Positions 9,423 to 19,324 of a stretch of DNA of 64,000 nucleotides are shown here, in pieces. Source of the stretch: Acidobacteriota bacterium (GTDB lineage: Bacteria; Acidobacteriota; Terriglobia; Terriglobales; Acidobacteriaceae); NCBI GenBank assembly GCA_013288805.1, contig JABDBE010000007.1, positions 1 through 64,000 on the forward strand, given 5' to 3'. The translations under genes were made by a program, and so were the position numbers. The notes beneath the pieces are model-generated. The model was not told where the DNA came from and did no database searches. It saw only the letters and a list, made by a program, of their open reading frames with translations. Numbering within the stretch: the stretch's first letter is position 1; every line of letters starts with the position of its first letter.

Positions 9423-10682
9423 TTGGCACCTGTTATGGCGTTGCTGACATTGGCCCTCGTGGCTCTACTCGTTCTGTTGCTAGTTGGCTCGTGGGTTTAC
9501 TGCGTGCTCAGCAGTGTCGCCGCGCGCCGTTACCTGGCCATTCCTTCGCCGCCACTCACAGACCCGCCACCCGTCAGCGTCCTGAAACCGCTTTGCGGAC
9601 AAGACGATCACCTGGAAGAAAATCTCCGCAGCTTCTTTACCCAGGATTATCGCGACTACGAAATTCTGTTTGCCGTCGACCGAATGGACGACCCGGCTGT
9701 GGCCATAGTGGACAAAGTACGCGGTGAGTTTCCGCAGAGCCCGAGAGTTCATCTGATTGAAACCGGAGATCCAACCGTTCCCAACCGGAAGGCGCACAGT
9801 CTGGGGCGTCTGGTGCCGCGCGCTCAGCACAGCATCCTGGTCATGAGCGATAGCGACGTCCACGTCCCGCCTGATCTGTTGCGGCGTGTCGCAGCTGAGT
9901 TCCAGGACCGGAGCGTGGGTGTGGTCACCTGCCCTTACCGCGCTGTGCCCGGGCACGGATTTTGGTCACGACTTGAAGCCATCGGCATGAACACGGAATT
10001 CCTCGCGGGGGTGCTGGTAGCGTGGCTGGTCGGCGAGATGAACTTTGCCCTCGGCCCCACTCTCGCCGCGCGCCGTGAAGTGATCGAAGCCATGGGCGGC
10101 TTCGCCGATCTTGGCCATTACCTTGCCGAAGATTTTGAAATCGGCAACCGCGCACCCCAGCTTGGATACCGCGTAGTCCTTTCTTCCTGTGTGATCGAGC
10201 ACCGCATCGGCAGCCAAACGTTGAAGAGCAATCTGCAGCATCGCTTGCGCTGGGCGCGCAGTACCCGACGCTCACGTCCCGTGGGCTACTGGGGACAGAT
10301 CTTCACCAATCCCCTGCCGCTCGCGTTGCTGCTTTGGCTGACTGTCCCGAGGCTCTGGCCCTTGTTAGTGATTACGCTGTTTTTTCGTGCGCTTGCCGCA
10401 TGGAGTACGGCGGGTTGGGTACTTCACGACCCGCTCACCCGCCGTAGATGGTGGCTGGTTCCCTTTCAGGACCTGATCAGCGTTTTTGTTTGGGTGGCGG
10501 GATTGTTCGGCAACACCATCGATTGGCGCGGACGCCGCTACACACTTTTGCGCGATGGCCGCTTTCAATTCTTCGGAAACGAACCAGGAAAAACGGATGC
10601 GATTCACGGGCTGCGAAGTTCCACAGAGTCATTGCGCCAGCCTAATATCAGGGCTCACAAGACGGACGTTAAATTCCTGTGA
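9423..10682 (+). CDS. hpnI: Glycosyltransferase family 2, HpnI/ceramide-glucosyltransferase-like
   Basis: 'PPPVSVLKPLCGQDDHLEENLRSFFTQDYRDYEILFAVD...VSDSDVHVPPDLL...HRLRWARSTRRSRP' typical of HpnI; TTG start at 9423 or ATG at 9435. Confidence 0.75.
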   Translation: MAPVMALLTLALVALLVLLLVGSWVYCVLSSVAARRYLAIPSPPLTDPPPVSVLKPLCGQDDHLEENLRSFFTQDYRDYEILFAVDRMDDPAVAIVDKVRGEFPQSPRVHLIETGDPTVPNRKAHSLGRLVPRAQHSILVMSDSDVHVPPDLLRRVAAEFQDRSVGVVTCPYRAVPGHGFWSRLEAIGMNTEFLAGVLVAWLVGEMNFALGPTLAARREVIEAMGGFADLGHYLAEDFEIGNRAPQLGYRVVLSSCVIEHRIGSQTLKSNLQHRLRWARSTRRSRPVGYWGQIFTNPLPLALLLWLTVPRLWPLLVITLFFRALAAWSTAGWVLHDPLTRRRWWLVPFQDLISVFVWVAGLFGNTIDWRGRRYTLLRDGRFQFFGNEPGKTDAIHGLRSSTESLRQPNIRAHKTDVKFL

Positions 10683-10756
10683 CAGAAGTTCAATCAGTCA
10701 CCGGGTGATGAGATTTCCTTCGCAAAGCTGGAAGAGGGAGCGGATTTTAACTATCG

Positions 10757-12623
10757 GTGAGGGGGTTTGATAACCTTCTTGATGTGGATCAAACGAAGGA
10801 ACGTGGTGCGGCCGCTTCCGAAGATCAACATGTCAGGTCTGCTCTTCGAGTCTTTCGGACCGATTGGATCGTTTTAGCCGCAGCTAGCCTCGTTTTCCTC
10901 CTAAGTATCGGCAGCCCTCCGCATCTCATGGACGACGTCGATGCGGTTCAGGCGCAGGCTGCCCGCAACATGCTGTCCTCCGGAGACTGGGTCACCGCGC
11001 GGCTTGACGGCGTCGCCTATCTCGAAAAGTCGCCGCTCAATTACTGGATGATCGCGGTTGCGTACTGCATCTTCGGCGTCCACGACTGGGCCGCGCGACT
11101 TCCGCACGCTCTGGCGGTAGTGCTCTTGTGCTGGATGACTTACCGCTTCGGGCGCTGGGCCTTCAGCGAGACCGCCGGACTCTACGCGGGCATCGCTCTC
11201 AGCACATCTGTTGGCCTCTTCCTGTTCACGCGCATTCTGATCCCCGACGCAACTCTGGTCTTGACGATCACCGGCGCGATCTGGGCATGGCTGCGTCTGC
11301 TTGAACCTGACACGGAATCTTGGCTGCGCTGGTCCCTTCTGCTGGGCCTTTGCCTGGGAGCGGGACTTCTGCTGAAGGGCCTGATTGCCGCCGTATTCCC
11401 TGTAATGGCGGCTCTCGTTTACATGGCAGTGACCCGCAGTTTGTTCTCTTGGACGGCATGGCGGCGTCTCCATCTGTGGCTCGCGATTGCGGTTGCCTTG
11501 GCGATCGCGGTTCCATGGTATGTTCTCGCAACTCTGCGCAATCCACCTTATTTTGTGTTCACCCTGCACAGCGGTCCGGGTGAATATCACGGATTCTTCT
11601 GGTTTTACTTCTTCAACGAACACCTGCTGCGTTTTTTGGGTTTGCGATATCCGCGCGACTATGACACTGTCCCCAGGTTCTGGTTCTGGATTCTGAATCT
11701 GGTTTGGATCTTTCCGTGGTCTTTCTATTTACTCTCTGCGCCGACCCTCGACTACAAGCCGACTTCTCGCGCAGGCAGAACAAGGTTGATGGCACTTTGC
11801 TGGATAGGCGTCGTCATGTTGTTTTTCACATTCTCGACGACGCAGGAATATTATTCGATGCCCATCTATCCCGCGCTGGCGTTGCTGGCAGGGTCGGTTC
11901 TCAGCGCCGGCGGCCGCTGGGTGCGGGCGGGAACGTATGTTCTGCTCGGTACGTCCTCGATCCTGTTTGCCGTGCTGGCCGTCTTGCTTCTGTCCGTCTG
12001 GCGCGTTCCCGCGCCCGGCGACATCTCACAGGCGCTGACACAACATCCTGAACTCTACACGCATGCTCTCGGCCACATCTGGGACCTGACGCTTAATGCT
12101 TTCGCCTACCTGAAGTTGCCCCTGGCCCTTGCGGCCTTTGCCTTCGGAGGTTGCGCAGTGGCGCTAGCGTTTGGCCGAAACAATATCCGGAGAACAGTTT
12201 TCGTCATCGCCATCAGCATGATCATCTTTTTTCAGGGTGCCCGAATTGCCCTGATCCGCTTCGACAATTATCTCGGCTCGTACCCGCTCGCGGAGCGGCT
12301 ACAACAGAGCCCGCCGGGCCAGTTGATCGAAGCCGACGCATACTATGCCTTCTCTTCCGTTTTTTTTTTACACTGATCGGACTGCGCTGCTTCTGAACGG
12401 GCGCATGAATAACCTGGAATATGGATCGTATGCGCCCGACGCTCCGCAAGTGTTCATCGATGACAACAAATTCGTATCGCTATGGCAGGAAGAATCCCGC
12501 TGGTATCTTCTAACCTACGGCACGGATGTGCCGCATCTGGAACAAGTCGTCGGCCGGACCAACTTGCACATTGTAGCCGAGAACGGCGGAAATTATTTGC
12601 TCACAAACCACCCATTGCCCTAG
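10757..12623 (+). pseudogene. GT39/ArnT-like glycosyltransferase (dolichyl-phosphate mannose-type) interrupted by a frameshift at a T10 tract
   Basis: ORF 10757..12376 has an ArnT-like N-terminus ('HLMDDVDAVQAQAARNMLSSGDWVTARLDGVAYLEKSPLNYWMIAVAY'); the C-terminal continuation is in another frame (ORF 12345..12623). Deleting one T from the run at 12360-12369 gives ...[34 protein letters not shown]... Confidence 0.8.
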
Positions 12624-12857
12624 AGGACTCACGGGATTGAGTTACCAGCGCGGGCGTTGCAACTCCGCGAAATCCTCTGTTCCCCGCCGTGTCCTTAGTG
12701 GCTCTCGCATGGGCCCCACAGCGACGCAAAACGACACACAGCTACATAAAGGAAAAACAAACAGCCAGCGTGACGAACGCGTGAACGACCTCCGAACAAA
12801 GCGCCAGGAGTCCACCCGCCGCGAACTGATATATTGGCTTCAACGACTTCCCCGCCC

Positions 12858-12946
12858 GCCCGGGTGGCGAAACTGGCAGACGCACGGGACTTAAAATCCC
12901 GGGTCTCGAAAGAGACGTACCGGTTCAATTCCGGTCCCGGGCACCA
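12858..12946 (+). tRNA. tRNA-Leu (anticodon TAA), CCA encoded
   Basis: Acceptor GCCCGGG/CCCGGGC, anticodon loop CTTAAAA in stem CGGGA/TCCCG, long variable arm GGGTCTCGAAAGAGAC, T-arm CCGGTTCAATTCCGG, 3' ACCA. Confidence 0.96.
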
Positions 12947-13139
12947 AGAATTTAACGGGGCCACGCGTATGCCGCGCTGTTTTCGTTTTGCGGCATAAGT
13001 ATCGGATGGCCCGTCAGGGTCTTTTAGCTAACTGTCCATATTCATACCGTGCCGCTACCAGTTCGCCAGGGGTGGCGGTGTGCCCTTCCAATGCTCATGG
13101 CCAACTTCCTCGGAAAAGAGGAGCGGCCATTGTCGCTGC

Positions 13140-13575
13140 TCACTTTCTCCAGCCGTCGCGAGTGATCCAGATCGCATATTCCTTTTCTGTTCTGCCGTCA
13201 GAGCCCTTGCGTTCGTATTCGATTTTCTAATGAATTTTCGCCACCCAGTCGTCGCAACTCGGTTCGACGGTAAGAACGCTGGAATCGAATCGTGTCAATG
13301 TGATGCCTGACGGATAGGAGGAGATGCGATCGATGAACTGTTGCCCGGGTTAACCTGCGATCCGAAAGCTGGACGTACAAATCCGGCTCCAGCATCCTCT
13401 CGAATGCGTTCTTGTCGATGGCTACCCGAGCTTTGCCCCACGTAATATTGCCGTCTTCAATCGCTTTTGTCGCTTCGGCGCGACTTACGGTCTGAGAACT
13501 TTGCCCAACGAGTGTGGTGGTGGGCATTGCGAGCCCCAGAAGCGCGAAGGTTGAGATTTTACGAGGTAGATGCAT
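13140..13575 (-). pseudogene. Degraded DUF4440/SnoaL-like (NTF2-fold) protein gene
   Basis: N-terminal 'SRAEATKAIEDGNITWGKARVAIDKNAFERMLEPDLYVQLSDRRLTR' in frame; removing one base at the CCCGGG run (13344-13349) continues as QQFIDRISSYPSGITLTRFDSSVLTVEPSCDDWVAKIH, then an in-frame TAG (13227-13229), then KIEYERKGSDGRTEKEYAIWITRDGWRK*. Confidence 0.75.
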
Positions 13576-13676
13576 AAAAATCAGCTCCTCTTAAATCCAG
13601 GGATTGTCCGACATAGGCTTTCGAGCCTTTACAACAAGCGAATTTTGTGAGATAACTTCATTTCGTTACTTAGCTA

Positions 13677-13692
13677 AGTGTCAATTGACACT
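13677..13692. promoter_or_regulatory. 16-bp perfect palindrome AGTGTCAATTGACACT immediately upstream of the ridA-like start
   Basis: AGTGTCAA|TTGACACT, ends 5 nt before the ATG at 13698; operator role inferred. Confidence 0.45.
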
Positions 13693-13697
13693 CAATC

Positions 13698-14156
13698 ATG
13701 TCGATCTACGAAAAGCTTGACGCTCTACACATCGCCCTTCCACAACTGACACCGCCGGTGGCGGCATTTCTGCCCTTCCTGCGGACCGGCAATTTGCTTT
13801 TCTTGTCTGGCCATATCGCTAAGAAAGACAGCCAGCCCTGGGTCGGCCAGCTTGGAGCGAATCTCACGACGGCACAGGGAAAAGAGGCCGCTCGTGCAGT
13901 GGCCATCGATCTCCTTGGTACGCTCCACGCCGCGGCGGGCGACCTGAACAAGATCAAGCGCATGGTGAAGCTGATGGTGCTGGTGAACAGCACTTCCACG
14001 TTCACGGAACAGCATCTGGTCGCCAACGGCGCTTCGGAGCTCTTCGAACAGGTATTTGGGGATATGGGAATGCACGTTCGCAGCGCCTTCGGGATCGCTC
14101 AAGTGCCGTTCGGATCCTGTGTTGAAATCGACCTGATCGCGGAGGTTAAGGATTAA
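13698..14156 (+). CDS. RidA/YjgF-YER057c family protein
   Basis: 'LPQLTPPVAAFLPFLRTGNLLFLSGHIAKKD...GQLGANLTTAQGKEAARAVAIDLLGTLHAAAGDLNKIKRMVKLMVLVNSTSTFTEQHLVANGASELFEQVFG..GMHVRSAFGIAQVPFGSCVEID'. Confidence 0.92.
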   Translation: MSIYEKLDALHIALPQLTPPVAAFLPFLRTGNLLFLSGHIAKKDSQPWVGQLGANLTTAQGKEAARAVAIDLLGTLHAAAGDLNKIKRMVKLMVLVNSTSTFTEQHLVANGASELFEQVFGDMGMHVRSAFGIAQVPFGSCVEIDLIAEVKD

Positions 14157-15052
14157 TGCCCGGAACAAAGTCTTACCGCTATGTAGTCGTTGACGTTTTC
14201 AGCACGGATCCCTTGGCGGGAAATCCGCTCGCGGTATTCCCGGACGCGGCTGAAATCGACGAAACCACCATGCAGAAGATCGCCAGAGAACTCAATTTGG
14301 CGGAAACCGTATTCCTTCTTCCGGCAACGCACAAGGATTGCGCGGCGCGTGTGCGGATATTCACGCCTACAAAAGAGATGGCATTTGCGGGCCATCCTAC
14401 CGTTGGTGCTGCGTTTGTGCTGTTGCAAGAAAACATCGTCCCGCGAGACAGCAGCAATTTCATTCTGGAAGAGCGGGTCGGCCCGGTCCCATTACGCATT
14501 GAAGCAGGTCGACGGCCACTTATCTGGTTACGGATGCCTCCGGTTCGCGAAGAAAAGTTCTATGACTCCTCTCTCTGCGCCCGGGTGCTGGGGCTCGAAA
14601 CACAGGATCTGCTTCCCATGAGCCCGCAACTACTCAGCGCGGGAAATCCCACAGTAGTGGTTGCCGCGAAAGATAAGGCTGCGGTCGATCGAGCATGGCT
14701 CGATTCGGCGGGTCTGAAGACTCTCAAGGGCGCTGAGAACGAACCCTTCTGCGTCTTTCTGTTTGCGTTAACCCCTGATGGCGTCTATTCCCGCATGTTT
14801 GCGCCTGAATATGGAATTCCAGAAGACCCGGCGTCGGGAAGTTGCATGGGGCCTTTGGCGGTTTACATGATGCGTAACGATCTCATCCCGAACGCTGCGG
14901 ATACGCGCTTTGTAAATGAACAAGGAACAAAGATGGGCCGCCGCAGCTTGCTCCGCGTAGAGGTTCGCGGAAAGGGTGCTGCGGATGGAATCTTCGTGGG
15001 TGGTCATGTCACGCCGATTGTTGAGGCTGTTATGACGTTAGGTTCTCGTTAG
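14156..15052 (+). CDS. PhzF family isomerase/epimerase
   Basis: 'YVVVDVFSTDPLAGNPLAVFPDAAEIDETTMQKIARELNLAETVFLLPA...RIFTPTKEMAFAGHPTVGAAFVL...PEDPASGSCMGPLAVYM'. Confidence 0.95.
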   Translation: MPGTKSYRYVVVDVFSTDPLAGNPLAVFPDAAEIDETTMQKIARELNLAETVFLLPATHKDCAARVRIFTPTKEMAFAGHPTVGAAFVLLQENIVPRDSSNFILEERVGPVPLRIEAGRRPLIWLRMPPVREEKFYDSSLCARVLGLETQDLLPMSPQLLSAGNPTVVVAAKDKAAVDRAWLDSAGLKTLKGAENEPFCVFLFALTPDGVYSRMFAPEYGIPEDPASGSCMGPLAVYMMRNDLIPNAADTRFVNEQGTKMGRRSLLRVEVRGKGAADGIFVGGHVTPIVEAVMTLGSR

Positions 15053-15293
15053 GATTCAAGGCCGAAACGCGTTCACCTCGTCTAAGTGAACCATGGCAAC
15101 CAGAGTCGGGCCAGCGTTTTTGTGGTTGGGCTGCGGCAGGTGCGGGATCCAATCGGGCATTCTGCTCCGTGGCAGGTCTTTGCCGCGTGAGTACAGATTC
15201 GCGCGCGTTCTTTGCGCGTACGAATTCGCGCGATTCTTGGATCGTATCTACCAAAAAAGAGAGCTGGCCGAGCAGGTTGCCGCGAGGTGAGCG

Positions 15294-16445
15294 TTATAAA
15301 GACCCAGAAGCTGCAGCCTGGGCTTCCAGGGGAGGAGAATTTCTCTGTTTGCGAAGCTCGCTCAAAAAGCTTTCGGCAGTAAAGTCGGTGTTACGCTGAA
15401 AAAGTTCGAGCAAGGGATCGTCGATGTCATCGAGCGCCGAGGCCGGAGTGCTCACTGATTCAACATCATTCATGCCTTCCGGTTCGACCACCAGTTCGGG
15501 CTGCGCTCCTTTGTGATTCTTGAGCGCGTGAATGAATTCTTCCAAGTGTTTGCGCTGCTGGTTGGTGGTCCGGGTAAATTCCACGCCCATGCCGATTTCT
15601 GGATGCATCACCCGCACCACGCCTTCGACGCGACTCTCCAGCTTTTTCAGGCGCATGATCAGGATCACCCTCGTGTTCATGGGAAACGGCGCGGCGATCT
15701 CCAGATAACAGCCACCCGAGCTGAGATCGGTGAGCTTACATGGGGCCGGGGGATCATCGACTTCCATCTCTGGAGCATGCTGGGCCAACCACACCTTGAG
15801 ATGGTCCCGTTGTTCAGAGGACAGATTCGCAAACCGAATCCCCGCCTGCGAGCCATCGCCTTCCCACGCAACTTCCGCCGCACATTCGATGCTGTGGTCG
15901 GTTCCTGGCAGAGTGAACTTGATGCGCATGGGACCGGAGTCCTGCGCCCGACGCGAGACTTTGAGCGACATACCACCTTGACTGATGTCTGTAGTGAGCG
16001 CCTTTCTCTGCCTTGCCCCATTCTCGGTCACCAGAGCCACCGGAATCTGCATGGGCACGCGGGTATTACGCCGGCGTTCGCACTTCATGAGAGCCCGGGC
16101 CGCACGAAAGCTGGTTCTGGCACGTTCTGCGGAAATGGGTTTATAAAGAGCAAAATGCGCGCCCAGGGCGAAGGCACTGCGTACGGCCGTTTGACTGTCA
16201 ATCATGGCGACAGCGATGGAGCGTTTGTTACAGGGAGCGGAACGGACACTCTTGAGGACTTGAGCAGCCATGTCCTCGTCGTTGCAATCGACGACCACAG
16301 CTTCGAATCTCCGGCGAGTCAGTTTGCGGACGGCCGAATCTGCATCGCCGCAAAACTCGACGGCGATTTCCAGATCGCTGAGGATCCGTCGCAGCACCTT
16401 CGTGGTCTTTTCGTCAGAACACAGAACCAGAGCTTGCAAACTCAT
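15294..16445 (-). CDS. Receiver-like domain protein with two PilZ-like domains
   Basis: N-terminal CheY-like fold; 'RRNTRVPMQIPVALVTENGARQRKALTTDISQGGMSLKVSRR' PilZ motif; second PilZ-like segment 'CKLTDLSSGGCYLEIAAPFPMNTRVIL'. Confidence 0.85.
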   Translation of the reverse strand: MSLQALVLCSDEKTTKVLRRILSDLEIAVEFCGDADSAVRKLTRRRFEAVVVDCNDEDMAAQVLKSVRSAPCNKRSIAVAMIDSQTAVRSAFALGAHFALYKPISAERARTSFRAARALMKCERRRNTRVPMQIPVALVTENGARQRKALTTDISQGGMSLKVSRRAQDSGPMRIKFTLPGTDHSIECAAEVAWEGDGSQAGIRFANLSSEQRDHLKVWLAQHAPEMEVDDPPAPCKLTDLSSGGCYLEIAAPFPMNTRVILIMRLKKLESRVEGVVRVMHPEIGMGVEFTRTTNQQRKHLEEFIHALKNHKGAQPELVVEPEGMNDVESVSTPASALDDIDDPLLELFQRNTDFTAESFLSELRKQRNSPPLEAQAAASGSL

Positions 16446-16469
16446 CGCGGACGAACTCCGTTAAACTCA

Positions 16470-16679
16470 TCAGCCGCCGATCGCGGCTCCTTCTCCGTGG
16501 GCTTCTTCTTCGTTAAGTAAATGGGCTACGCTGCGAAGCTGCTCAGCGGCGGTCTGCAAGGCTTCGATTTGTTTACCCAGTTGTGCCTGCTCGGCTTGCT
16601 TCTTTCGGAGTACTTCATAAATATCCTTCACGATACTGCCTCCTTCATGAAATGTAGGTTGGTACCCTGTTGCGGTCAA
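16470..16679 (-). CDS. Small conserved coiled-coil-like protein (69 aa; start possibly internal at V-K-D-I-Y)
   Basis: 'KDIYEVLRKKQAEQAQLGKQIEALQTAAEQLRSVAHLL' resembles short heptad proteins I associate with Acidobacteriota. Confidence 0.55.
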   Translation of the reverse strand: MTATGYQPTFHEGGSIVKDIYEVLRKKQAEQAQLGKQIEALQTAAEQLRSVAHLLNEEEAHGEGAAIGG

Positions 16680-16886
16680 TGATGCGGCTCTGTGGCTGGG
16701 TTACGGCAGTAATCTCGCCGGATGTGAAGCGCAGGAACTGAACAGCGGATTCTACCGTTTTACATAGATCTCAACTTCACCTGGATCTCAGGATCCGGAG
16801 AGCCGCACAAGTGGCTTCGTTCTCCGAACATCCTTAGCTATCATCGATTTACCCGAACATGCTTCAACCCATGCCTACGATTTTTG

Positions 16887-16915
16887 TTGACTTTTGCGAA
16901 AAACACCCATAGAAT
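16887..16915 (+). promoter_or_regulatory. Sigma70-type promoter TTGACT-N17-TAGAAT
   Basis: TTGACT 16887-16892, 17-nt spacer, TAGAAT 16910-16915. Confidence 0.65.
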
Positions 16916-16921
16916 CAGAGT

Positions 16922-17063
16922 CTTCCGGTTAGTCCAACGGGTCAGCTGTGCGGGGCTTGATGCGATCTGTTAGCCGTCGGCGGAGGTGTGAATCCCTCTG
17001 CGAGGCGGATGAATCTAACTTTCTACCGGTGTAAGTTTATCTCACGCACGAGGCATTATATCT
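16922..17063 (+). ncRNA. Candidate structured 5' leader of the downstream 75-aa gene
   Basis: Closing pairing CCGGTTAG (16925-16932) with CTAA (17015-17018)...CCGG (17026-17029); internal hairpin GCGGAGG/CCTCTGC (16980-16986/16995-17001). No known riboswitch class recognised. Confidence 0.35.
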
Positions 17064-17291
17064 ATGGCAAAGCGACGCGGAAATCCTAACTGGGGTAAGC
17101 CGGAACCTATCGGGCCGATTACTCCTACTATTACAGAATTCGAGCAAGTGGTCCGCGAGTACAAGCTTTCTCCTGACCAGTACCTGCGCTCCACCCGGTT
17201 GCGCGAGTGGGCTCGGCGCAATAAGAATTCGAAGTACATTCCTGAACCTTTACTTGAAGCTTGGGGATTCGAGATCGAATCCACACTGTAA
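17064..17291 (+). CDS. Small conserved hypothetical protein (75 aa)
   Basis: MAKRRGNPNWGKPEPIGPITPTITEFEQVVREYKLSPDQYLRSTRLREWARRNKNSKYIPEPLLEAWGFEIESTL; preceded by a promoter-like element and followed by a terminator. Confidence 0.8.
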   Translation: MAKRRGNPNWGKPEPIGPITPTITEFEQVVREYKLSPDQYLRSTRLREWARRNKNSKYIPEPLLEAWGFEIESTL

Positions 17292-17314
17292 CAAGACAGG
17301 AATAACAATCTTGA

Positions 17315-17345
17315 GGGTCGCCCACGCGGCGACCCTTTATTTTTG
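17315..17345 (+). terminator. Rho-independent terminator
   Basis: GGGTCGCC-CACGC-GGCGACCC followed by TTTATTTTTG. Confidence 0.9.
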
Positions 17346-17383
17346 CGCTGCAAAGCCCGAACCAAGAGGTATATAGAGGTAAA

Positions 17384-18004
17384 GTGCCCTCCGCCCTCAC
17401 CGTTACGAATATCCCGGCGAGTGAACTGGTGGCTTTACTTGTCGCCACCAGTTTCGCAGCCGGACTCAACGTCTACGCCACTGTCGCGACCCTCGGATTA
17501 CTGGCTCATGCCGGAGTTTTACCGCTGCCCCCCGCGCTGCAATTGCTTTCAAATTGGTGGGTGATAGCGGCCAGCGGGGTTTTGTTCGCCATCGAGTTCT
17601 TTGCCGACAAGATTCCGGCTTTCGACTTGATCTGGAACGCGCTACATACCTTCATTCGCGTCCCTATCGCGGCTTTGCTTGCCTACCGCGCCACTGCAAC
17701 GCTTTCCCCATGGGAGCAACTGGCAGCGACGGTCGCCGGCGGCGCCATTGCTCTTGCTGCGCACGGAGGCAAGACCGCCGTCCGCGCGGCGGTTACGCCC
17801 TCGCCGGAGCCGGTTTCCAACTGGACTTTAAGTCTGGGAGAAGACGGGCTTGCCATCTTCCTCACCTGGTTCGCCACCCAGCATCCGTATGCGGCGATCG
17901 CGATTGTCGGGCTGTTGCTGATCGTCATTATTGTGTTGACGCGCTGGGTCGTACGCTCGCTGCGGGCGCTCTTCCGGGGAGCCGAGCATGAGTTGGCAAA
18001 GTAA
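17384..18004 (+). CDS. DUF4126-like integral membrane protein
   Basis: '[79 protein letters not shown]' typical of DUF4126. Confidence 0.8.
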   Translation: MPSALTVTNIPASELVALLVATSFAAGLNVYATVATLGLLAHAGVLPLPPALQLLSNWWVIAASGVLFAIEFFADKIPAFDLIWNALHTFIRVPIAALLAYRATATLSPWEQLAATVAGGAIALAAHGGKTAVRAAVTPSPEPVSNWTLSLGEDGLAIFLTWFATQHPYAAIAIVGLLLIVIIVLTRWVVRSLRALFRGAEHELAK

Positions 18005-18062
18005 CAGGCATTCCGTTTGTCCTATGATCTCCCCGCAAGCGCTTTTGCTACAATCACATTGA

Positions 18063-19229
18063 ATGACGCCCCAATCGGCATTCACGGATGTCCCTACCGC
18101 CATCGAGGAGATTCGCTCCGGCCGCATGGTCGTGGTGGTCGACGACGAGGATCGCGAGAACGAAGGCGATCTTACGCTCGCCGCCGAGAAAGTCACGCCC
18201 GAGTCGATCAACTTCATGGCCAAGTATGGCCGCGGTTTGGTGTGCCTGGCCATGACCGAAGAGCGCTTGGACCATCTGCGCATCGGTCCCATGAGCGCCG
18301 AGAACACTTCGAACTACGGCACCGCATTCTGCGAAGCGATTGATGCCCGCGACGGCGTGACCACCGGAATTTCAGCCTACGATCGCGCCCGCACGATCAA
18401 AGTCGCAATCGATCCCGCCACTCGCCCAGCAGATCTGGCGCGTCCCGGGCACATCTTCCCACTGCAGGCTCGCAAAGGAGGCGTGCTCGTCCGCGCTGGC
18501 CAAACCGAGGCCTCGGTTGATCTCGCTCGCATGGCGGGGATGGTTCCGGCAGGCGTGATTTGCGAAATCATGCGCGACGACGGAACCATGGCGCGCGTTC
18601 CCGACCTCATTGAGTTCTGCAAAACCCACGACATGAAGATGCTGACGGTGGCCGAACTCATCCGATACCGCATGCAGCATGAGCGCTATGTGCATCGCGT
18701 TGGCGAAGCGTTGATCGGCACCCGCTACGGCGAGTTCCGCCTGATCGCCTATGAAAGCGAAGTGGACGGCGGCGAATCGCACGTTGCGTTAGTGCGCGGC
18801 GAGATTGAACGTGGGACAGAGCCCGTGCTCGTCCGCATGCACTCGCATTGCGTGATGGGCGACGTCTTCGGATCGACTGCCTGCGATTGTCACGAAACCA
18901 TTGAAGGCTCGATGCAGGCTATCGCGCGTGAAGGCCGGGGCGCGCTCATCTATTTGCATCAAACTTCGAAAGGCTTTTCGGTCGAGAAGATGGGGGAACG
19001 CAGCATGCTCACGTTCCATCGCGACAAGCGTCTTCCGTCGCTGCCGGAGAGCGAGCGCAAGACCCAGCGCGAGATCGGCATCGGAGCGCAAATCCTCTCA
19101 GATTTGAATCTGCGGAGAATTCGCTTGCTCACCAACCATCCCCGAAAGGTCCCGGCGCTAGAAGGATTCGATATCGAAATCGTCGAGCAGGTCCCGCTGC
19201 TGCTGGACCGTGTGAAGACTCAGCGCTGA
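18063..19229 (+). CDS. ribBA: Bifunctional 3,4-dihydroxy-2-butanone-4-phosphate synthase / GTP cyclohydrolase II
   Basis: '[47 protein letters not shown]' (RibB) and '[31 protein letters not shown]' plus '[17 protein letters not shown]' (RibA). Confidence 0.97.
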   Translation: MTPQSAFTDVPTAIEEIRSGRMVVVVDDEDRENEGDLTLAAEKVTPESINFMAKYGRGLVCLAMTEERLDHLRIGPMSAENTSNYGTAFCEAIDARDGVTTGISAYDRARTIKVAIDPATRPADLARPGHIFPLQARKGGVLVRAGQTEASVDLARMAGMVPAGVICEIMRDDGTMARVPDLIEFCKTHDMKMLTVAELIRYRMQHERYVHRVGEALIGTRYGEFRLIAYESEVDGGESHVALVRGEIERGTEPVLVRMHSHCVMGDVFGSTACDCHETIEGSMQAIAREGRGALIYLHQTSKGFSVEKMGERSMLTFHRDKRLPSLPESERKTQREIGIGAQILSDLNLRRIRLLTNHPRKVPALEGFDIEIVEQVPLLLDRVKTQR

Positions 19230-19324
19230 AGCGGCAGCAAGAACATTCCGATGCCGGGCGCCTGATGCGGGTGGGGATTTTGACTTTCCCCGTTTGGCTT
19301 GTGACCGCGGCTGGCGCAGCCTTC

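Noticed and set aside
12637-12964. ORFs 12637..12894 (+) and 12695..12964 (-)
   Set aside because: Both run through the tRNA-Leu gene; spurious.
12968-12997. Hairpin TATGCCGC...GCGGCATA downstream of the tRNA as a terminator
   Set aside because: Stem is perfect but no T-tract follows it; role not supported.
15513-16520. 335-aa + strand ORF overlapping the PilZ protein gene
   Set aside because: Antisense to a protein with clear receiver and PilZ motifs; no domain of its own.
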